64,000 nt of DNA from Pseudaminobacter soli (ex Li et al. 2025) (GCF_029892515.1 NZ_JARXVF010000003.1:62001-126000), one strand, 5' to 3'; counted from the stretch's first letter, positions 18,028 through 28,042 are shown. Notes: a model not told the origin generated them from the letters alone. Numbers and translations are program-made.

Positions 18028-19224
18028 TCAGGCGAGTGCGTCGGCAATCGCGTGGATCGCCTTCAAGGTGGCGACGGAATAGTCGCGGTTGGTGAAATCC
18101 GGGTAGGTCGACAGTTTTACGACGACCATCTGGTGGTCCCAGTTGATATGGATGAGCTGGCCGAAAACACCCCGGCACATCAGCGAGCGCGAGTGCGGAT
18201 CCTCGATCCAGAACTGGTTCTTGTAGGAGCCGGTCGGAAAGCTCTCGCTGTAGAGCGGGCCGTGGATGCCGGTTCGGGTCGCTTCGACCCAGCTGGCAGG
18301 GACCACGCCGCCGCCATTGTCGAGGATCAGCTGTCCGAAACGGGCATAGTCCCGCAGCGTGGCGTTGAAGCCGCCATCGGCCAGCGCATAACCGGCGCTG
18401 TCGACTGTGAAGCAGGCGCTTTCTTCGGCACCGATCTTCTGCCAGAGCTCTTCCGACACCAGTTGCGGCAGGCGCTTGCCGGTGGCGCGTTCCATGGCGA
18501 AAGCGATCACGTCGGTTTCGATCGAACGGTAGACGAACTCCGCGCCGTGCGGCCGCTCCGTTTCCTTCAGGCCGAGGATCAGCTCCCACATGTGGCTCGG
18601 CCACTTGAATGCCGGGTCGGTGCCCGGCGGAATGGGTTTCCAGCCGGCGGCAACATCGACCTGCCCGATCTCGGAATAGGGGTTGGTATATTCCTCGCTG
18701 AAGCGCACGCCGCTTCTCATGTCCAGGACATGCTGGAGCGTGGCGCCGCGCCAGCCGGTCTGTTCGAGTTCAGGCAGGTAACGCGTTACGGGCGCGGCGG
18801 GGTCGATGATGCCGCGCCCGGCGAGAATGCCGAATACCGTCGCCGTGACCGATTTGGCCATCGATTGCGACAGGTGCAGCGTGCGCGGCGTCATGCCGTT
18901 GAAATAGCGTTCGTAGACTACCGCGCCCTTCCTGAGCACCAAGAAGGCGTCGGTATAGGATTCGTCGAGATGGCCGGCGAGCGTTCGGTGCTCATCTGGG
19001 CCGTCCCCGACCAAGAGGTCGTCGAGATCGAGTTCATTGCGCGGTAGTTCGCGCACAAGGCCTTCGCCGCGCCAGACTTCGGCGGTCGGCAATAGCTCGC
19101 GAATGTGCTGAAAGGCCCATCTGTTCCAGGGCGGCCGGTCCCAATCCAGCCGGGGCGGCACCATATTCGGCGGCGATCCTTGCATGATGGGGGGAAGTGG
19201 ATCGCTGTTCCGGTATGAGGTCAT
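18028..19224 (-). CDS. Serine hydrolase, 6-aminohexanoate-dimer hydrolase (NylB)-like
   Basis: This 398-residue paralogue of the next gene carries S121-M-A-K124 and Y232-R-S as catalytic motifs. The shared N-terminal block reads PPWNRWAFQHIRELLPTAEV. No signal peptide is present. The start is uncertain: ATG 19224 has no clear ribosome site, while an internal ATG (residue 21) has AAGGA 12 bp upstream and would still keep the conserved block. It follows the binding-protein gene after a terminator-like hairpin and is 26 bp before the second hydrolase. Family members cleave linear amides such as aminohexanoate dimers, or esters. The link to polyamine import suggests an amide of an amine or omega-amino acid (inference). 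Confidence 0.85.
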   Translation of the reverse strand: MTSYRNSDPLPPIMQGSPPNMVPPRLDWDRPPWNRWAFQHIRELLPTAEVWRGEGLVRELPRNELDLDDLLVGDGPDEHRTLAGHLDESYTDAFLVLRKGAVVYERYFNGMTPRTLHLSQSMAKSVTATVFGILAGRGIIDPAAPVTRYLPELEQTGWRGATLQHVLDMRSGVRFSEEYTNPYSEIGQVDVAAGWKPIPPGTDPAFKWPSHMWELILGLKETERPHGAEFVYRSIETDVIAFAMERATGKRLPQLVSEELWQKIGAEESACFTVDSAGYALADGGFNATLRDYARFGQLILDNGGGVVPASWVEATRTGIHGPLYSESFPTGSYKNQFWIEDPHSRSLMCRGVFGQLIHINWDHQMVVVKLSTYPDFTNRDYSVATLKAIHAIADALA

Positions 19225-19244
19225 GGCAGCCGCAGGGAAAAAAC

Positions 19245-19270
19245 ACGGCCCGGCGGATGCGCCGGGCCGT
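19245..19270 (-). terminator. Intra-operon terminator between binding protein and hydrolases
   Basis: ACGGCCCGGCG and CGCCGGGCCGT form a perfect 11-bp stem with a GATG loop, followed on the minus strand by TGTTTTTTCCC. It begins 11 bp past the binding-protein stop and ends 20 bp before the first hydrolase ATG. Partial termination here would give far more binding protein than hydrolase mRNA. Confidence 0.8.
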
Positions 19271-19281
19271 GAAGGCAGATG

Positions 19282-20316
19282 TTACTTCTGGAGCTCGGTC
19301 CAGATCTTGGTGTAGAGCGCCTGCGTTTCGGGCGAGCACATCTTCTGGAACTCGCCGTGCGGCTTGGCTTCCGCGGGGATCATGATTTCCGGCGCAGTCT
19401 TCATGTCTTCCGGCATGTACTTTTCCGAGCCGGTGATGGCGTTGGCGTAACGGTGGAAGGCCGACAGGCCAGCCGCATTTTCCGGATCCATGATGAAGTT
19501 CTGGAAGAGCTTCGCGTTCTCGACGTTCTTGGCTTCCTTCAGAACGACGACGTTGTCGCTCCACATGCCGAAGCCTTCCTTCGGATAGTTGAAGTGGATC
19601 TCGGGATGAGCCAGGCGCTGGCGCAGGGCCGAGCCGTTCCAGTCGCTGGTCGCCTTGAAATCGCCGGCACCCATACGCTCGATGGTGTTGTATTCCATCG
19701 CAACCCAGTTCGGCTTGGCCGCGACCAGCATGTCGCGAACCTTCTTCAGCAGGGCCTTGTCGTCGGTGCACTGCTCGCCGCCGAGATACTTGATCGCGGC
19801 GAACATCACGTCGCCCATCTCGGGCACGACGTTGACCTTGCCCTTCAGCTCGTCAGGCGTGTTGAAGATGATGCTCCAGCTGTCGGCCGGGCCCTTGTAG
19901 GCGTCGGTGTTGACGACCACGCCGATGGTGCCCCAGGCCCACGGCACGGAATATTTGCGGCCCGGGTCGAACTCGGGATTTGCCCATTCGGGCGCCACGT
20001 TCTTGAAGTTCTCCATCTTCGACGGATCGGTTTCAAGGACGAGGCCTTCCTCGATCCAGATCGGCACATGGGTTTGCGAGGGGATCGCGATGTCGAAGCC
20101 GGTGCCGCCCTGGCGAACCTTGGCGAGCGCGGTGTCGTTGGAGTCGTAGTCGGTGATCGTCACCTTGACGTTGTACTTCTCCTCGAACTTCTTGATCACC
20201 TCGGGGCTGGTGTAGTTGCCCCAGTTGTAGATGTTGAGCTCGCCCTCGGCGCGGGCCAGGCCCGTCGAGGCAAGCAACGCCAGCCCGATTGCCGGCGCGG
20301 TGGTCTTCCAGTTCAT
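19282..20316 (-). CDS. Periplasmic spermidine/putrescine-type binding protein
   Basis: Starting at ATG 20316 (GGGAG 11 bp upstream), the 344-residue protein has a signal peptide (core APAIGLALLASTGLARA). It then has GELNIYNWGNYTSPEVIKKF, the hallmark N-terminus of PotD/PotF proteins, and DYDSNDTALAKVRQGGTGFD. The PotD-like GTIGVVVNTDAY region and the WSDNVVVLKEAKN segment follow. It delivers a polyamine-like cation to the permeases encoded upstream. It comes after both permeases, as in E. coli potABCD. Confidence 0.93.
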   Translation of the reverse strand: MNWKTTAPAIGLALLASTGLARAEGELNIYNWGNYTSPEVIKKFEEKYNVKVTITDYDSNDTALAKVRQGGTGFDIAIPSQTHVPIWIEEGLVLETDPSKMENFKNVAPEWANPEFDPGRKYSVPWAWGTIGVVVNTDAYKGPADSWSIIFNTPDELKGKVNVVPEMGDVMFAAIKYLGGEQCTDDKALLKKVRDMLVAAKPNWVAMEYNTIERMGAGDFKATSDWNGSALRQRLAHPEIHFNYPKEGFGMWSDNVVVLKEAKNVENAKLFQNFIMDPENAAGLSAFHRYANAITGSEKYMPEDMKTAPEIMIPAEAKPHGEFQKMCSPETQALYTKIWTELQK

Positions 20317-20344
20317 TGCAGTGCTCCCATTGGTTGTCTGCGAA

Positions 20345-21145
20345 TTAGTCGCGTTTTCTGCTGGCAAAGAAGAAAAGCGTCACGATGAGGATCGAAAGCA
20401 GTAGGAACGCCGTCGAAATGGCGTTGATCTCGGGCGTGATGCCGCGGCGGATCTGGCCGAGCATGTAGGTCGGCAGCGTGTCCTGCCCGCCAAGCTTGAC
20501 GAAGTTGGTGATGACCACGTCGTCGAGCGAGATGACGAAGGCGAGCATGAAGCCGGCGAGAATGCCGGGCCACAGAAGCGGCAGCGTCACGCGCCGGAAC
20601 GTCTTGAACGGCGTGGCGTAAAGGTCGGCGGCGGCCCGCTCGAGCGTCAGGTCCATGCTCTCCAGCCGGGCCCGGATGGGCAGATAGGCGAAGGGAATGC
20701 AGAAGGCCGCGTGCGCGGAGATCAGGTAGCCGAGGCCCGTATAGCCGGTGAAGACCTTGATGCGCGAGAAGAAGATCAGCAGCGCGACGGCCGTGACGAT
20801 CTCGGGCACCATCAGCGGTTGGTTGATGAATGCATATTTGAAGGTCAGGCCGCGATAGGGCTTTGTCCGTGTGGTCGCCAGCGCCGCCATGGTGGCCGCG
20901 ATGGTCGCGAATGTCGCCGCCAGCACCGCGATCTGGAAGGAGCGGAGGGTGGCGTCGATCACCTGGGCGTTGTTCCAGGCCGAAACGAACCATTTCAGCG
21001 AGAAACCGCCCCATTCGGACGTCGATGTCGCCGCGTTGAACGCATAGGCTACCAGGATGATGATGGGCAGGTAGAGCGCGACGAAGCTGATGACTGCGAT
21101 GGTGGTGAAGCCCGGCAGGGCCTTCAGGTCGAAGCGCTTAGCCAT
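20345..21145 (-). CDS. Polyamine-type ABC transporter permease (PotC-like)
   Basis: ATG 21145 gives a 266-residue permease with about six membrane segments. Its EAA loop is ERAAADLYATPFKTFRRVTLP, and FVISLDDVVITNFV is typical of PotC. The start overlaps the stop of the previous permease by 8 bp, which supports it over a longer frame beginning at 21193. Confidence 0.92.
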   Translation of the reverse strand: MAKRFDLKALPGFTTIAVISFVALYLPIIILVAYAFNAATSTSEWGGFSLKWFVSAWNNAQVIDATLRSFQIAVLAATFATIAATMAALATTRTKPYRGLTFKYAFINQPLMVPEIVTAVALLIFFSRIKVFTGYTGLGYLISAHAAFCIPFAYLPIRARLESMDLTLERAAADLYATPFKTFRRVTLPLLWPGILAGFMLAFVISLDDVVITNFVKLGGQDTLPTYMLGQIRRGITPEINAISTAFLLLSILIVTLFFFASRKRD

Positions 21146-22058
21146 GACGCACCTCCGAGGAACCGGCGTTGCGGACATAGGCAAGCAGAGCAAACATGAC
21201 CATGAACATCAGAGTGATAGAGATGGCCGAGCCGAGCGGCCAGTTGCGGCCCTGACCGAACTGCAACTCGATGAGGTTGCCGAGCATCATGTTCTTGCCG
21301 CCGCCAAGCAGGCTGGGCGTCACATAGGAGCCGAGCGAGGGGATGAACACCAGGATCGAGCCGGCGATGACGCCCGGCTTGACCAGCGGGAAGATGATGC
21401 GGCGCAGCACCGCAAAGCGCGAGGCATAGAGGTCGTAACCGGCCTCGACGAGGCGGAAATCGAGCTTTTCCATGCTTGCATAGAGCGGCAGCACCATCAG
21501 CGGCAGATAGACGTAGACCATGCCGATCATGATGGCGGCATCGGTGAACAGGATCTGGATCGGCTGGTCGATGAAGCCGGCCTTGATGAGCAGGGTGTTG
21601 ATGATGCCTTCGTTGCGGATGATCTGCAGGATCGCGAAGGTGCGGATCAGCAGGTTGGTCCAGAACGGAATGGTGATCAAAAACAGCCATATCTCACGCG
21701 TCCGCTCGGGGCGCGTGGCGATGAAATAGGCGGTCGGGAAGCCGAAAATGAGCGTCAGCACGGTGGTCCCGAGTGACAGCTTCACGGAGCGCCAGAAAAT
21801 CGCCAAATGGGCATCGGCGAAAGACAGCGTGTCGTCGAAGATGTCTTTTTGCAGGAAGACACCCAACCAGCCGTCGGAGGAGAACTTCCATTCCACGTCG
21901 CCATAAGGACCGGGCGCGAGAAAGGAATAGATGAGAACGATGAAGAGCGGGCCGATGGCCGCCAGGAGAATGATGATCAGCGCCGGGGCTGAGAGCAGCC
22001 ACCGGTTCCTGATTTCCTGACGTTCGGCGACGCGGGCGGTTTCCTGTGCGCTCGCCAT
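21138..22058 (-). CDS. Polyamine-type ABC transporter permease (PotB-like)
   Basis: A 306-residue inner-membrane protein with a polar N-terminus and about six hydrophobic segments. The phrases PFWTNLLIRTFAILQIIRNEG and EAGYDLYASRFAVLRRIIFP are strongly PotB-like. It starts 4 bp after the ATPase stop and overlaps the next permease, so all transporter genes are tightly coupled. Confidence 0.92.
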   Translation of the reverse strand: MASAQETARVAERQEIRNRWLLSAPALIIILLAAIGPLFIVLIYSFLAPGPYGDVEWKFSSDGWLGVFLQKDIFDDTLSFADAHLAIFWRSVKLSLGTTVLTLIFGFPTAYFIATRPERTREIWLFLITIPFWTNLLIRTFAILQIIRNEGIINTLLIKAGFIDQPIQILFTDAAIMIGMVYVYLPLMVLPLYASMEKLDFRLVEAGYDLYASRFAVLRRIIFPLVKPGVIAGSILVFIPSLGSYVTPSLLGGGKNMMLGNLIELQFGQGRNWPLGSAISITLMFMVMFALLAYVRNAGSSEVRHG

Positions 22059-22061
22059 TTG

Positions 22062-23162
22062 TCAGTCCTTCAGGATCTGCGCGACGTCTTGGCCGAACTC
22101 GATGCCCACGCGCTCTGCCTTGGCAAAGCCGTTGTGGCCGTTGCGGCTGTTCTGTTGGCGAACGATGAAGGGCGTGCCGTCCTCGAGGCGCACGTGGAAA
22201 TGCGTGTCGGTGCCGAGATAGACGACGTTCTCGATATGGCCGATATGGGCCGACGTGCCGTTCGGTGCCGCAACGCGCGCATGTTCGGGCCTGACCACGA
22301 CGGTGACCTTGCCCTGCGGGCTGGAGCCGCTCGGGAAGGTGGCAGGGATTTCCTTGCCCGAAGACAGGCGCACCGTGGCGCGGCCGTCATTGGCAGTCAC
22401 GACGTCGGCGTGAAGGAAATTGGTTTCGCCGATGAAGTCGGCGACGAAACGCACCGCCGGGCGGTCGTAGATGTCCCAGGGCGAGCCGACCTGCAGGATC
22501 TTGCCTGCCGACATGACCGCGATGCGGTCGGACATGGTCAGCGCTTCTTCCTGGTCGTGGGTGACGAAGATGAAGGTGATGCCGGTCTCGTGCTGGAGAC
22601 GCTTCAGTTCGATCTGCATTTCCTTGCGCAGCTTGTAGTCGAGCGCCGAGAGCGGCTCGTCGAGCAACAGCACTTTCGGCTGCGGGGCGAGGGCGCGAGC
22701 CAGCGCGACGCGCTGCTGCTGGCCACCTGAAATCTGGCTGGTCTTGCGGTCCTTGAGGGCCTCCATGCGCACCAGCTTCAGCATCTCGGCGACGCGCGCC
22801 TCGATCTCAGCCTTGGGCTTGCCCAGCATCTCCAGGCCGAAGGCGATGTTCTGGCCCACGGTCATGTGCGGGAACAGCGCATAGCTCTGGAACACCGTGT
22901 TGACCGGCCGTTTGAACGGCGGCAGCGGCGCAATGTCCTGGCCGTAGAGCAGGATCTGGCCGTCGGTGGGATAGTCAAAGCCGGCGATCAGCCGCAGCAG
23001 AGTGGTCTTGCCGCAGCCCGATGGGCCCAGAAGGGTGAAGAACTCGTTTTCGCGGATCGATACGGAGACATTGTCCAGTGCCGCGAACTGAGCATCCCCC
23101 GTACCAAACAGTTTACTTACGTCGCGGACTTCAATCGCATTTTTATCCGGCATTTCCGGCAC
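22062..23162 (-). CDS. Polyamine-type ABC transporter ATPase (PotA-like)
   Basis: A 366-residue ATPase with Walker A ([16 protein letters not shown]), signature ([15 protein letters not shown]), Walker B ([11 protein letters not shown]) and the C-terminal TOBE region. It matches PotA in length and in [19 protein letters not shown]. It is the first gene of the minus-strand operon ATPase-permease-permease-binding protein-two hydrolases. Start is ATG 23162, or 23153 three codons later. Confidence 0.92.
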   Translation of the reverse strand: MPEMPDKNAIEVRDVSKLFGTGDAQFAALDNVSVSIRENEFFTLLGPSGCGKTTLLRLIAGFDYPTDGQILLYGQDIAPLPPFKRPVNTVFQSYALFPHMTVGQNIAFGLEMLGKPKAEIEARVAEMLKLVRMEALKDRKTSQISGGQQQRVALARALAPQPKVLLLDEPLSALDYKLRKEMQIELKRLQHETGITFIFVTHDQEEALTMSDRIAVMSAGKILQVGSPWDIYDRPAVRFVADFIGETNFLHADVVTANDGRATVRLSSGKEIPATFPSGSSPQGKVTVVVRPEHARVAAPNGTSAHIGHIENVVYLGTDTHFHVRLEDGTPFIVRQQNSRNGHNGFAKAERVGIEFGQDVAQILKD

Positions 23163-23299
23163 GCATACCCCTGTTATAGAGTGTCCCGCCTTGTTCGGCG
23201 CTTCTTATTTCCTGTCCAATTGTCAGCACATGCGGCTTAGCTTGGCAACTGCCTAACTGAACAAAGATTGAAGTGGATATCTTCCGTCTATGCTTGCCG

Positions 23300-24964
23300 C
23301 TATGCCTGATAGGTGACCTTGCCGCCGCAGATCGTGGTGGCCGGGCGAATCTCCTGCAGGGCTTCCGGCGCGGTGGATTCGAGGTCTCCCGAGAGCACCA
23401 CGAGGTCGGCGAAGAAGCCGGGTTTGAGCCTTCCCTTGCGGTCCTCGTTGAACTCGGCATAGGCGCCTTCGACCGTGTAGGCGGCTAGCGCCTCACGCAG
23501 CGAGAATCGCTGGTCGGGCATGTCGTCGGCCCATTTCTGCCGCGTCATCGAGGCTTGCATGCCGGCGATCGGATCGATCGGCGAAACCGGCCAGTCGGAG
23601 GCGAAGACCACATGCGCGCCGGCTTCCTTGAGCGTGCGCGAGGGGTAGCTGACATGCCAGCGATGGCGGCCGATGCGCGAGACGGTCGGCTCCAGCGGCA
23701 GGCCCATCGAACCGGGCGGATGGGGAGGCTGCATGGAGGCGATGACGCCAAGGTCGATGAAGCGCGGAATGTCGGCTTCGGTCGTCACTTCGATATGTTC
23801 GATGCGGTGGCGGCTGTCGCGCTTGCCGTTTTCCTTCTGCGCCGCTTCGTAACCGTCGAGCACCGCGCGCACCGCGCCGTCGCCGATGGAGTGGACGGCG
23901 ATCTGCAGGCCGCGCTTGTCGATGGCCACGGCCAGTTCGCGGAACTGTTCGGGCGTAAACAGCGGCTCGCCGACCCAGTCGGGCCGATCGGCATAGGGCT
24001 CGATCATGACGGCCGTCCAGGAATCGAGCACGCCGTCATAAAAGACCTTCACGAGGCCCGAATGCAGGTAGTCGGACGTATAGCGCTCGGCCATGCCGGA
24101 GGCTTTCTCCAGCATGTCGAGGGTCATGAAGTTCTTGTAATGGAAGGGAACTTGCACGCGGCAGGACAGGCCCTCGGCCGCATCGATCTCCGACAGCAGC
24201 TCGAGCTGGTAGAGATTGCCGTCCATGTTCTGGATGGAGGTGATGCCATGCTTTGCGCACCAGGCAAGGCCGCGGCGCATGATGTCGCGATCCGCATCAC
24301 GCTCGGCTTTGGAGGGCGCAGGGTCCGGCTCGCCGCCTGTGGACAGGCCAAGCCGCGTGCGCTCTTCGCCCGCAAGCTTCAGCACCGGCCCAAAAGCCTC
24401 GTTCTCGCGCAGCTCGCCGGTGGCGAGGCCATCCTCGCCCATCACCACCTCGTTGCCCAGGCCAACCTTGTTGCCGTGCAGGATGCCCGCCATCTCCAGC
24501 GCCTTGGTGTTGGCCCACATGGTGTGGTGATCGGGGGCGGCCATGGCGAAGGGGCGGTCGGACAGGATGCGGTCGAGATGGTGGCGCGTCACGGTTTCGC
24601 CGGGCAGGACCGTGTAGTCGACGCCCTGGCCGACCAGCATCTTGGCGTCGGGGCGCGCGGCGGCGTAGTCGCGGATTGCCTTCTGCAGCGCCTCGAAGCC
24701 GTGCACGCCCTGAAGCTGGAGATGCGCAAGCTCGGCCGCGCCGGAGAACAGATGCATATGCGCTTCGATGAAGCCGGGAATGACCGAGCCGCCCTTGGCG
24801 TCGATCACCCGCGTGTCGGGGCCTTTCAGATCGAGAATTGTGTTGTTGTCGCCGATGGCCTGGATCAGGCCGCCCTGGATGGCGATGGCCTCAGCCTTCG
24901 GGTTGGCTTCATCCATGGTCAGGACGTGGCCGTTGATGACGATCAGATCAGCGTGGGAAGGCAT
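23300..24964 (-). CDS. Metal-dependent amidohydrolase, YtcJ family
   Basis: This 554-residue protein is a member of the amidohydrolase family 3 (YtcJ/LAF3 type). After DLIVINGHVLTMD it has VIPGFIEAHMHLFSG, with the HxH metal pair near residue 69. RHRIEHIEVT and VFASDWPVSPIDP (the latter carries the catalytic Asp) appear in the second half. The family cleaves amide, imide or ester bonds in varied substrates and is usually cytoplasmic. It lies upstream of the polyamine importer on the same strand (137 bp before the ATPase) and divergent from the acetylpolyamine-deacetylase-like gene, which suggests a role on amide-linked amines. Substrate unknown. Confidence 0.85.
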   Translation of the reverse strand: MPSHADLIVINGHVLTMDEANPKAEAIAIQGGLIQAIGDNNTILDLKGPDTRVIDAKGGSVIPGFIEAHMHLFSGAAELAHLQLQGVHGFEALQKAIRDYAAARPDAKMLVGQGVDYTVLPGETVTRHHLDRILSDRPFAMAAPDHHTMWANTKALEMAGILHGNKVGLGNEVVMGEDGLATGELRENEAFGPVLKLAGEERTRLGLSTGGEPDPAPSKAERDADRDIMRRGLAWCAKHGITSIQNMDGNLYQLELLSEIDAAEGLSCRVQVPFHYKNFMTLDMLEKASGMAERYTSDYLHSGLVKVFYDGVLDSWTAVMIEPYADRPDWVGEPLFTPEQFRELAVAIDKRGLQIAVHSIGDGAVRAVLDGYEAAQKENGKRDSRHRIEHIEVTTEADIPRFIDLGVIASMQPPHPPGSMGLPLEPTVSRIGRHRWHVSYPSRTLKEAGAHVVFASDWPVSPIDPIAGMQASMTRQKWADDMPDQRFSLREALAAYTVEGAYAEFNEDRKGRLKPGFFADLVVLSGDLESTAPEALQEIRPATTICGGKVTYQA

Positions 24965-25120
24965 TTAGGATCCGGACCTGTTGATTGCGGCCCTACGCTA
25001 GCAACCGCCGAAAACTTGGGATGATGCCAGATGCACCGTCAGTCTTGGTACAGGCACGCTCTTGTGGAGAGGCAGGGCGTGCGGCTAGGGTCACGCGCCA
25101 ATCGCACTGAAAGGAAAATG

Positions 25121-26152
<1,032 letters not shown>

Positions 26153-26161
26153 CCTTCAAAA

Positions 26162-26183
26162 GGGGCGCCCGCTGAGGCGCCCC
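26162..26183 (+). other. Intercistronic hairpin
   Basis: GGGGCGCC and GGCGCCCC pair around CGCTGA between the deacetylase and dehydrogenase genes. With no U-run it is more likely an mRNA stability or processing element than a full terminator. Confidence 0.4.
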
Positions 26184-26213
26184 CAATACACTCCAGATCC
26201 GGAACGAAAAGAC

Positions 26214-27641
26214 ATGAGCAACCATCTGAAATTCTACATCGACGGCGAGTGGGTAGCGCCGGTGAAGCCGGCCACGCTGGACGTGATCGACCCGTCCACC
26301 GAAGAGGCCTACACGGCAATTTCGCTCGGCTCAAAGGCCGATGTCGACAAGGCCGTTGCCGCCGCGCGCGCAGCCTTCGCCAGCTTCTCGCAGACCACGC
26401 GCGAACAGCGCCTGGCCCTGCTCAACAAGGTGCTGGAAATCTACAACCGTCGCTACGAGGACGTGGCGCAGGCGATCTCGCTGGAGATGGGCGCGCCGAT
26501 CACCTGGGCTCGCGAGGCGCAGGCTGCTGCCGGCCAGGTGCACCTCGAATCGACCATCAAGGCGCTGGAAGAATACGAATTCAGCCATCAGCGCGGCGGC
26601 ACCATGGTGGTGAAGGAGCCGATCGGCGTCTGCGCGCTGATCACGCCCTGGAACTGGCCGCTCAACCAGATCGTCTGCAAGGTGGCGCCGGCAATCGCCG
26701 CGGGCTGCACCGTGGTGCTGAAGCCGTCGGAAATCGCGCCGATCAGCGGCATCGTCTTTGCCGAGATCATGCATGAGGCGGGCGTGCCGAAGGGCGTGTT
26801 CAACATGGTCAACGGCAACGGCCCGGATGTCGGTCAGGTGATGGCCGAGCACCCGGATGTCGACATGGTGTCCTTCACCGGCTCGACGCGCGCTGGCGTT
26901 CTGGTTGCCAAGGCGGCTGCCGATACGGTCAAGCGCGTGGCGCAGGAACTCGGTGGCAAGAGCGCCAACATCATCATGCCGGACGCCGATTTCGCCAATG
27001 CCGTGCGCGACGGTGTCAACGCCTGCTTCGGCAACACCGGCCAGTCCTGCGATGCGCCGACGCGCATGCTGGTGCCGGCCTCGCGCCACGACGAGGCGCT
27101 GGAAGTGGCCAAGGCCGCAGCCGAAGCCCATCGCACCGGCGACCCGCGTTCGACCGAAACCCAGCTCGGACCTGTCGTCAGCCAGCTGCAGTACGACAAG
27201 ATCCAGGGATTGATCGAGAAGGGCATGGCTGAAGGCGCCAAGCTGGTCACGGGTGGTCTCGGCCGGCCTGAGGGCCTGAACCGCGGCTACTACATCCGCC
27301 CCACCGTGTTCGGCCACGTCACTCCCGACATGACCATCGCGCGCGAAGAGATCTTCGGGCCGGTGCTTTCGGTCATCTCCTATCAGGATGAGGACGACGC
27401 GGTGCGCATCGCCAACGACACGGTCTACGGCCTTGCCGCCTATATCCAGTCGCAGAACATCGACAATGCCCGCCGCGTGGCTTCGAAGATGCGCGCCGGC
27501 TCGGTCTACCTCAACTACCCGGCCTGGGATACGCACGCTCCCTTCGGCGGCTACAAGCAGTCGGGCAACGGCCGCGAATATGCCGACTGGGGCATCCACG
27601 ATTTCCTTGAGATCAAGGGCATCGTAGGTTACGCCGGCTAA
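26214..27641 (+). CDS. NAD(P)-dependent aldehyde dehydrogenase
   Basis: A 475-residue member of the ALDH superfamily that oxidises aldehydes to acids. Glu245 (AQELGGKS) and Cys279 (GNTGQSCDAP) are the general base and nucleophile, with the usual 34-residue spacing. ITPWNWPLNQIVCKVAPA and FTGSTRAG form the cofactor-binding region. It is cotranscribed with the acetylpolyamine-deacetylase-like gene, so an aminoaldehyde produced by polyamine oxidation or transamination is a plausible substrate, but family membership alone does not fix it. Confidence 0.92.
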   Translation: MSNHLKFYIDGEWVAPVKPATLDVIDPSTEEAYTAISLGSKADVDKAVAAARAAFASFSQTTREQRLALLNKVLEIYNRRYEDVAQAISLEMGAPITWAREAQAAAGQVHLESTIKALEEYEFSHQRGGTMVVKEPIGVCALITPWNWPLNQIVCKVAPAIAAGCTVVLKPSEIAPISGIVFAEIMHEAGVPKGVFNMVNGNGPDVGQVMAEHPDVDMVSFTGSTRAGVLVAKAAADTVKRVAQELGGKSANIIMPDADFANAVRDGVNACFGNTGQSCDAPTRMLVPASRHDEALEVAKAAAEAHRTGDPRSTETQLGPVVSQLQYDKIQGLIEKGMAEGAKLVTGGLGRPEGLNRGYYIRPTVFGHVTPDMTIAREEIFGPVLSVISYQDEDDAVRIANDTVYGLAAYIQSQNIDNARRVASKMRAGSVYLNYPAWDTHAPFGGYKQSGNGREYADWGIHDFLEIKGIVGYAG

Positions 27642-27652
27642 GAACTCTTATC

Positions 27653-27690
27653 GGGCGTGGCGACGGAAGCGTCGCCACGCCCTTCTTCTA
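27653..27690 (+). terminator. Terminator of the deacetylase-dehydrogenase operon
   Basis: GGGCGTGGCGAC and GTCGCCACGCCC form a perfect 12-bp stem with a GGAAGC loop, 12 bp after the dehydrogenase stop, followed by TTCTTCT. Confidence 0.75.
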
Positions 27691-27847
27691 TCTGCTGGGG
27701 CACAGTTCCGGCGAGGCGCCGTAGGGCGCAGAAATGGGCATCCAGACGATAGCCCATCAATCCGGGCGAAGACCGCCTCGAAATTCTCGCTGAAAATCTG
27801 ATTGGTTTTGCTTCCTGCGGAAGCCGGCTTTGCCGTTGGCATCGCCC

Positions 27848-27974
27848 AAAAAGAAAACACCCGCCGAGGGAGGAGGTTCGGCGGGTGTTTCTATAGGTCG
27901 GTCGACAATCGGGAGGAGGTGAAGGTCGACCGTATCCGACAAGGCCCGGGAGGAGGTAGGCCGTTGCCGAAATC
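27848..27974 (-). ncRNA. Three-hairpin sRNA with repeated anti-Shine-Dalgarno loops (alpha-r14/cuckoo-like)
   Basis: On the minus strand three consecutive hairpins each expose ACCTCCTCCC in the loop. In 5' to 3' order the stems are GGCC/GGCC, helped by CAA/TTG (27966-27940), CGGTCGAC/GTCGACCG (27932-27899), and AAACACCCGCCGA/TCGGCGGGTGTTT (27890-27855). The last is followed by TTTTCTTTTT and so doubles as a strong intrinsic terminator. The loop sequence is complementary to the core ribosome-binding site AGGAGGU. Rhizobial sRNAs of the alpha-r14/cuckoo type and Rhodobacter CcsR RNAs carry CCUCCUCCC loops. A product of about 127 nt is expected, starting near 27974. It could instead be the 3' end of the lpd transcript. 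Confidence 0.8.
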
Positions 27975-27980
27975 ACTCGG

Positions 27981-28008
27981 GCTAAATGCCCCCGATCGCC
28001 TTCCTAAG
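27981..28008 (-). promoter_or_regulatory. Possible sRNA promoter
   Basis: On the minus strand CTTAGG (28008 to 28003) is followed by 16 bp and TTTAGC (27986 to 27981). CTTAG-type -35 boxes are usual for rhizobial sRNA promoters. Transcription would start near 27974, just before the first hairpin. The -10 box is weak. Confidence 0.4.
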
Positions 28009-28042
28009 CAACCGTTAATGCTGCATGGCAGCCTTGCAATTT

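Noticed and set aside
18002-18604. A 200-residue N-terminal extension of the second serine hydrolase
   Set aside because: The extension reads the end of the first hydrolase gene in another frame; ATG 18001 starts directly at the conserved family N-terminus.
16814-19224. Beta-lactamase antibiotic resistance genes
   Set aside because: S-x-x-K and Y-x-S motifs with no signal peptide match the NylB/EstB side of the fold; the neighbours are a polyamine importer, not ampR or cell-wall genes.
27868-27957. GGGAGGAGGT repeats on the plus strand as ribosome-binding sites of small genes
   Set aside because: No start codon follows at suitable spacing in any of the three cases, and each copy lies in the loop of a hairpin whose terminator works on the minus strand.
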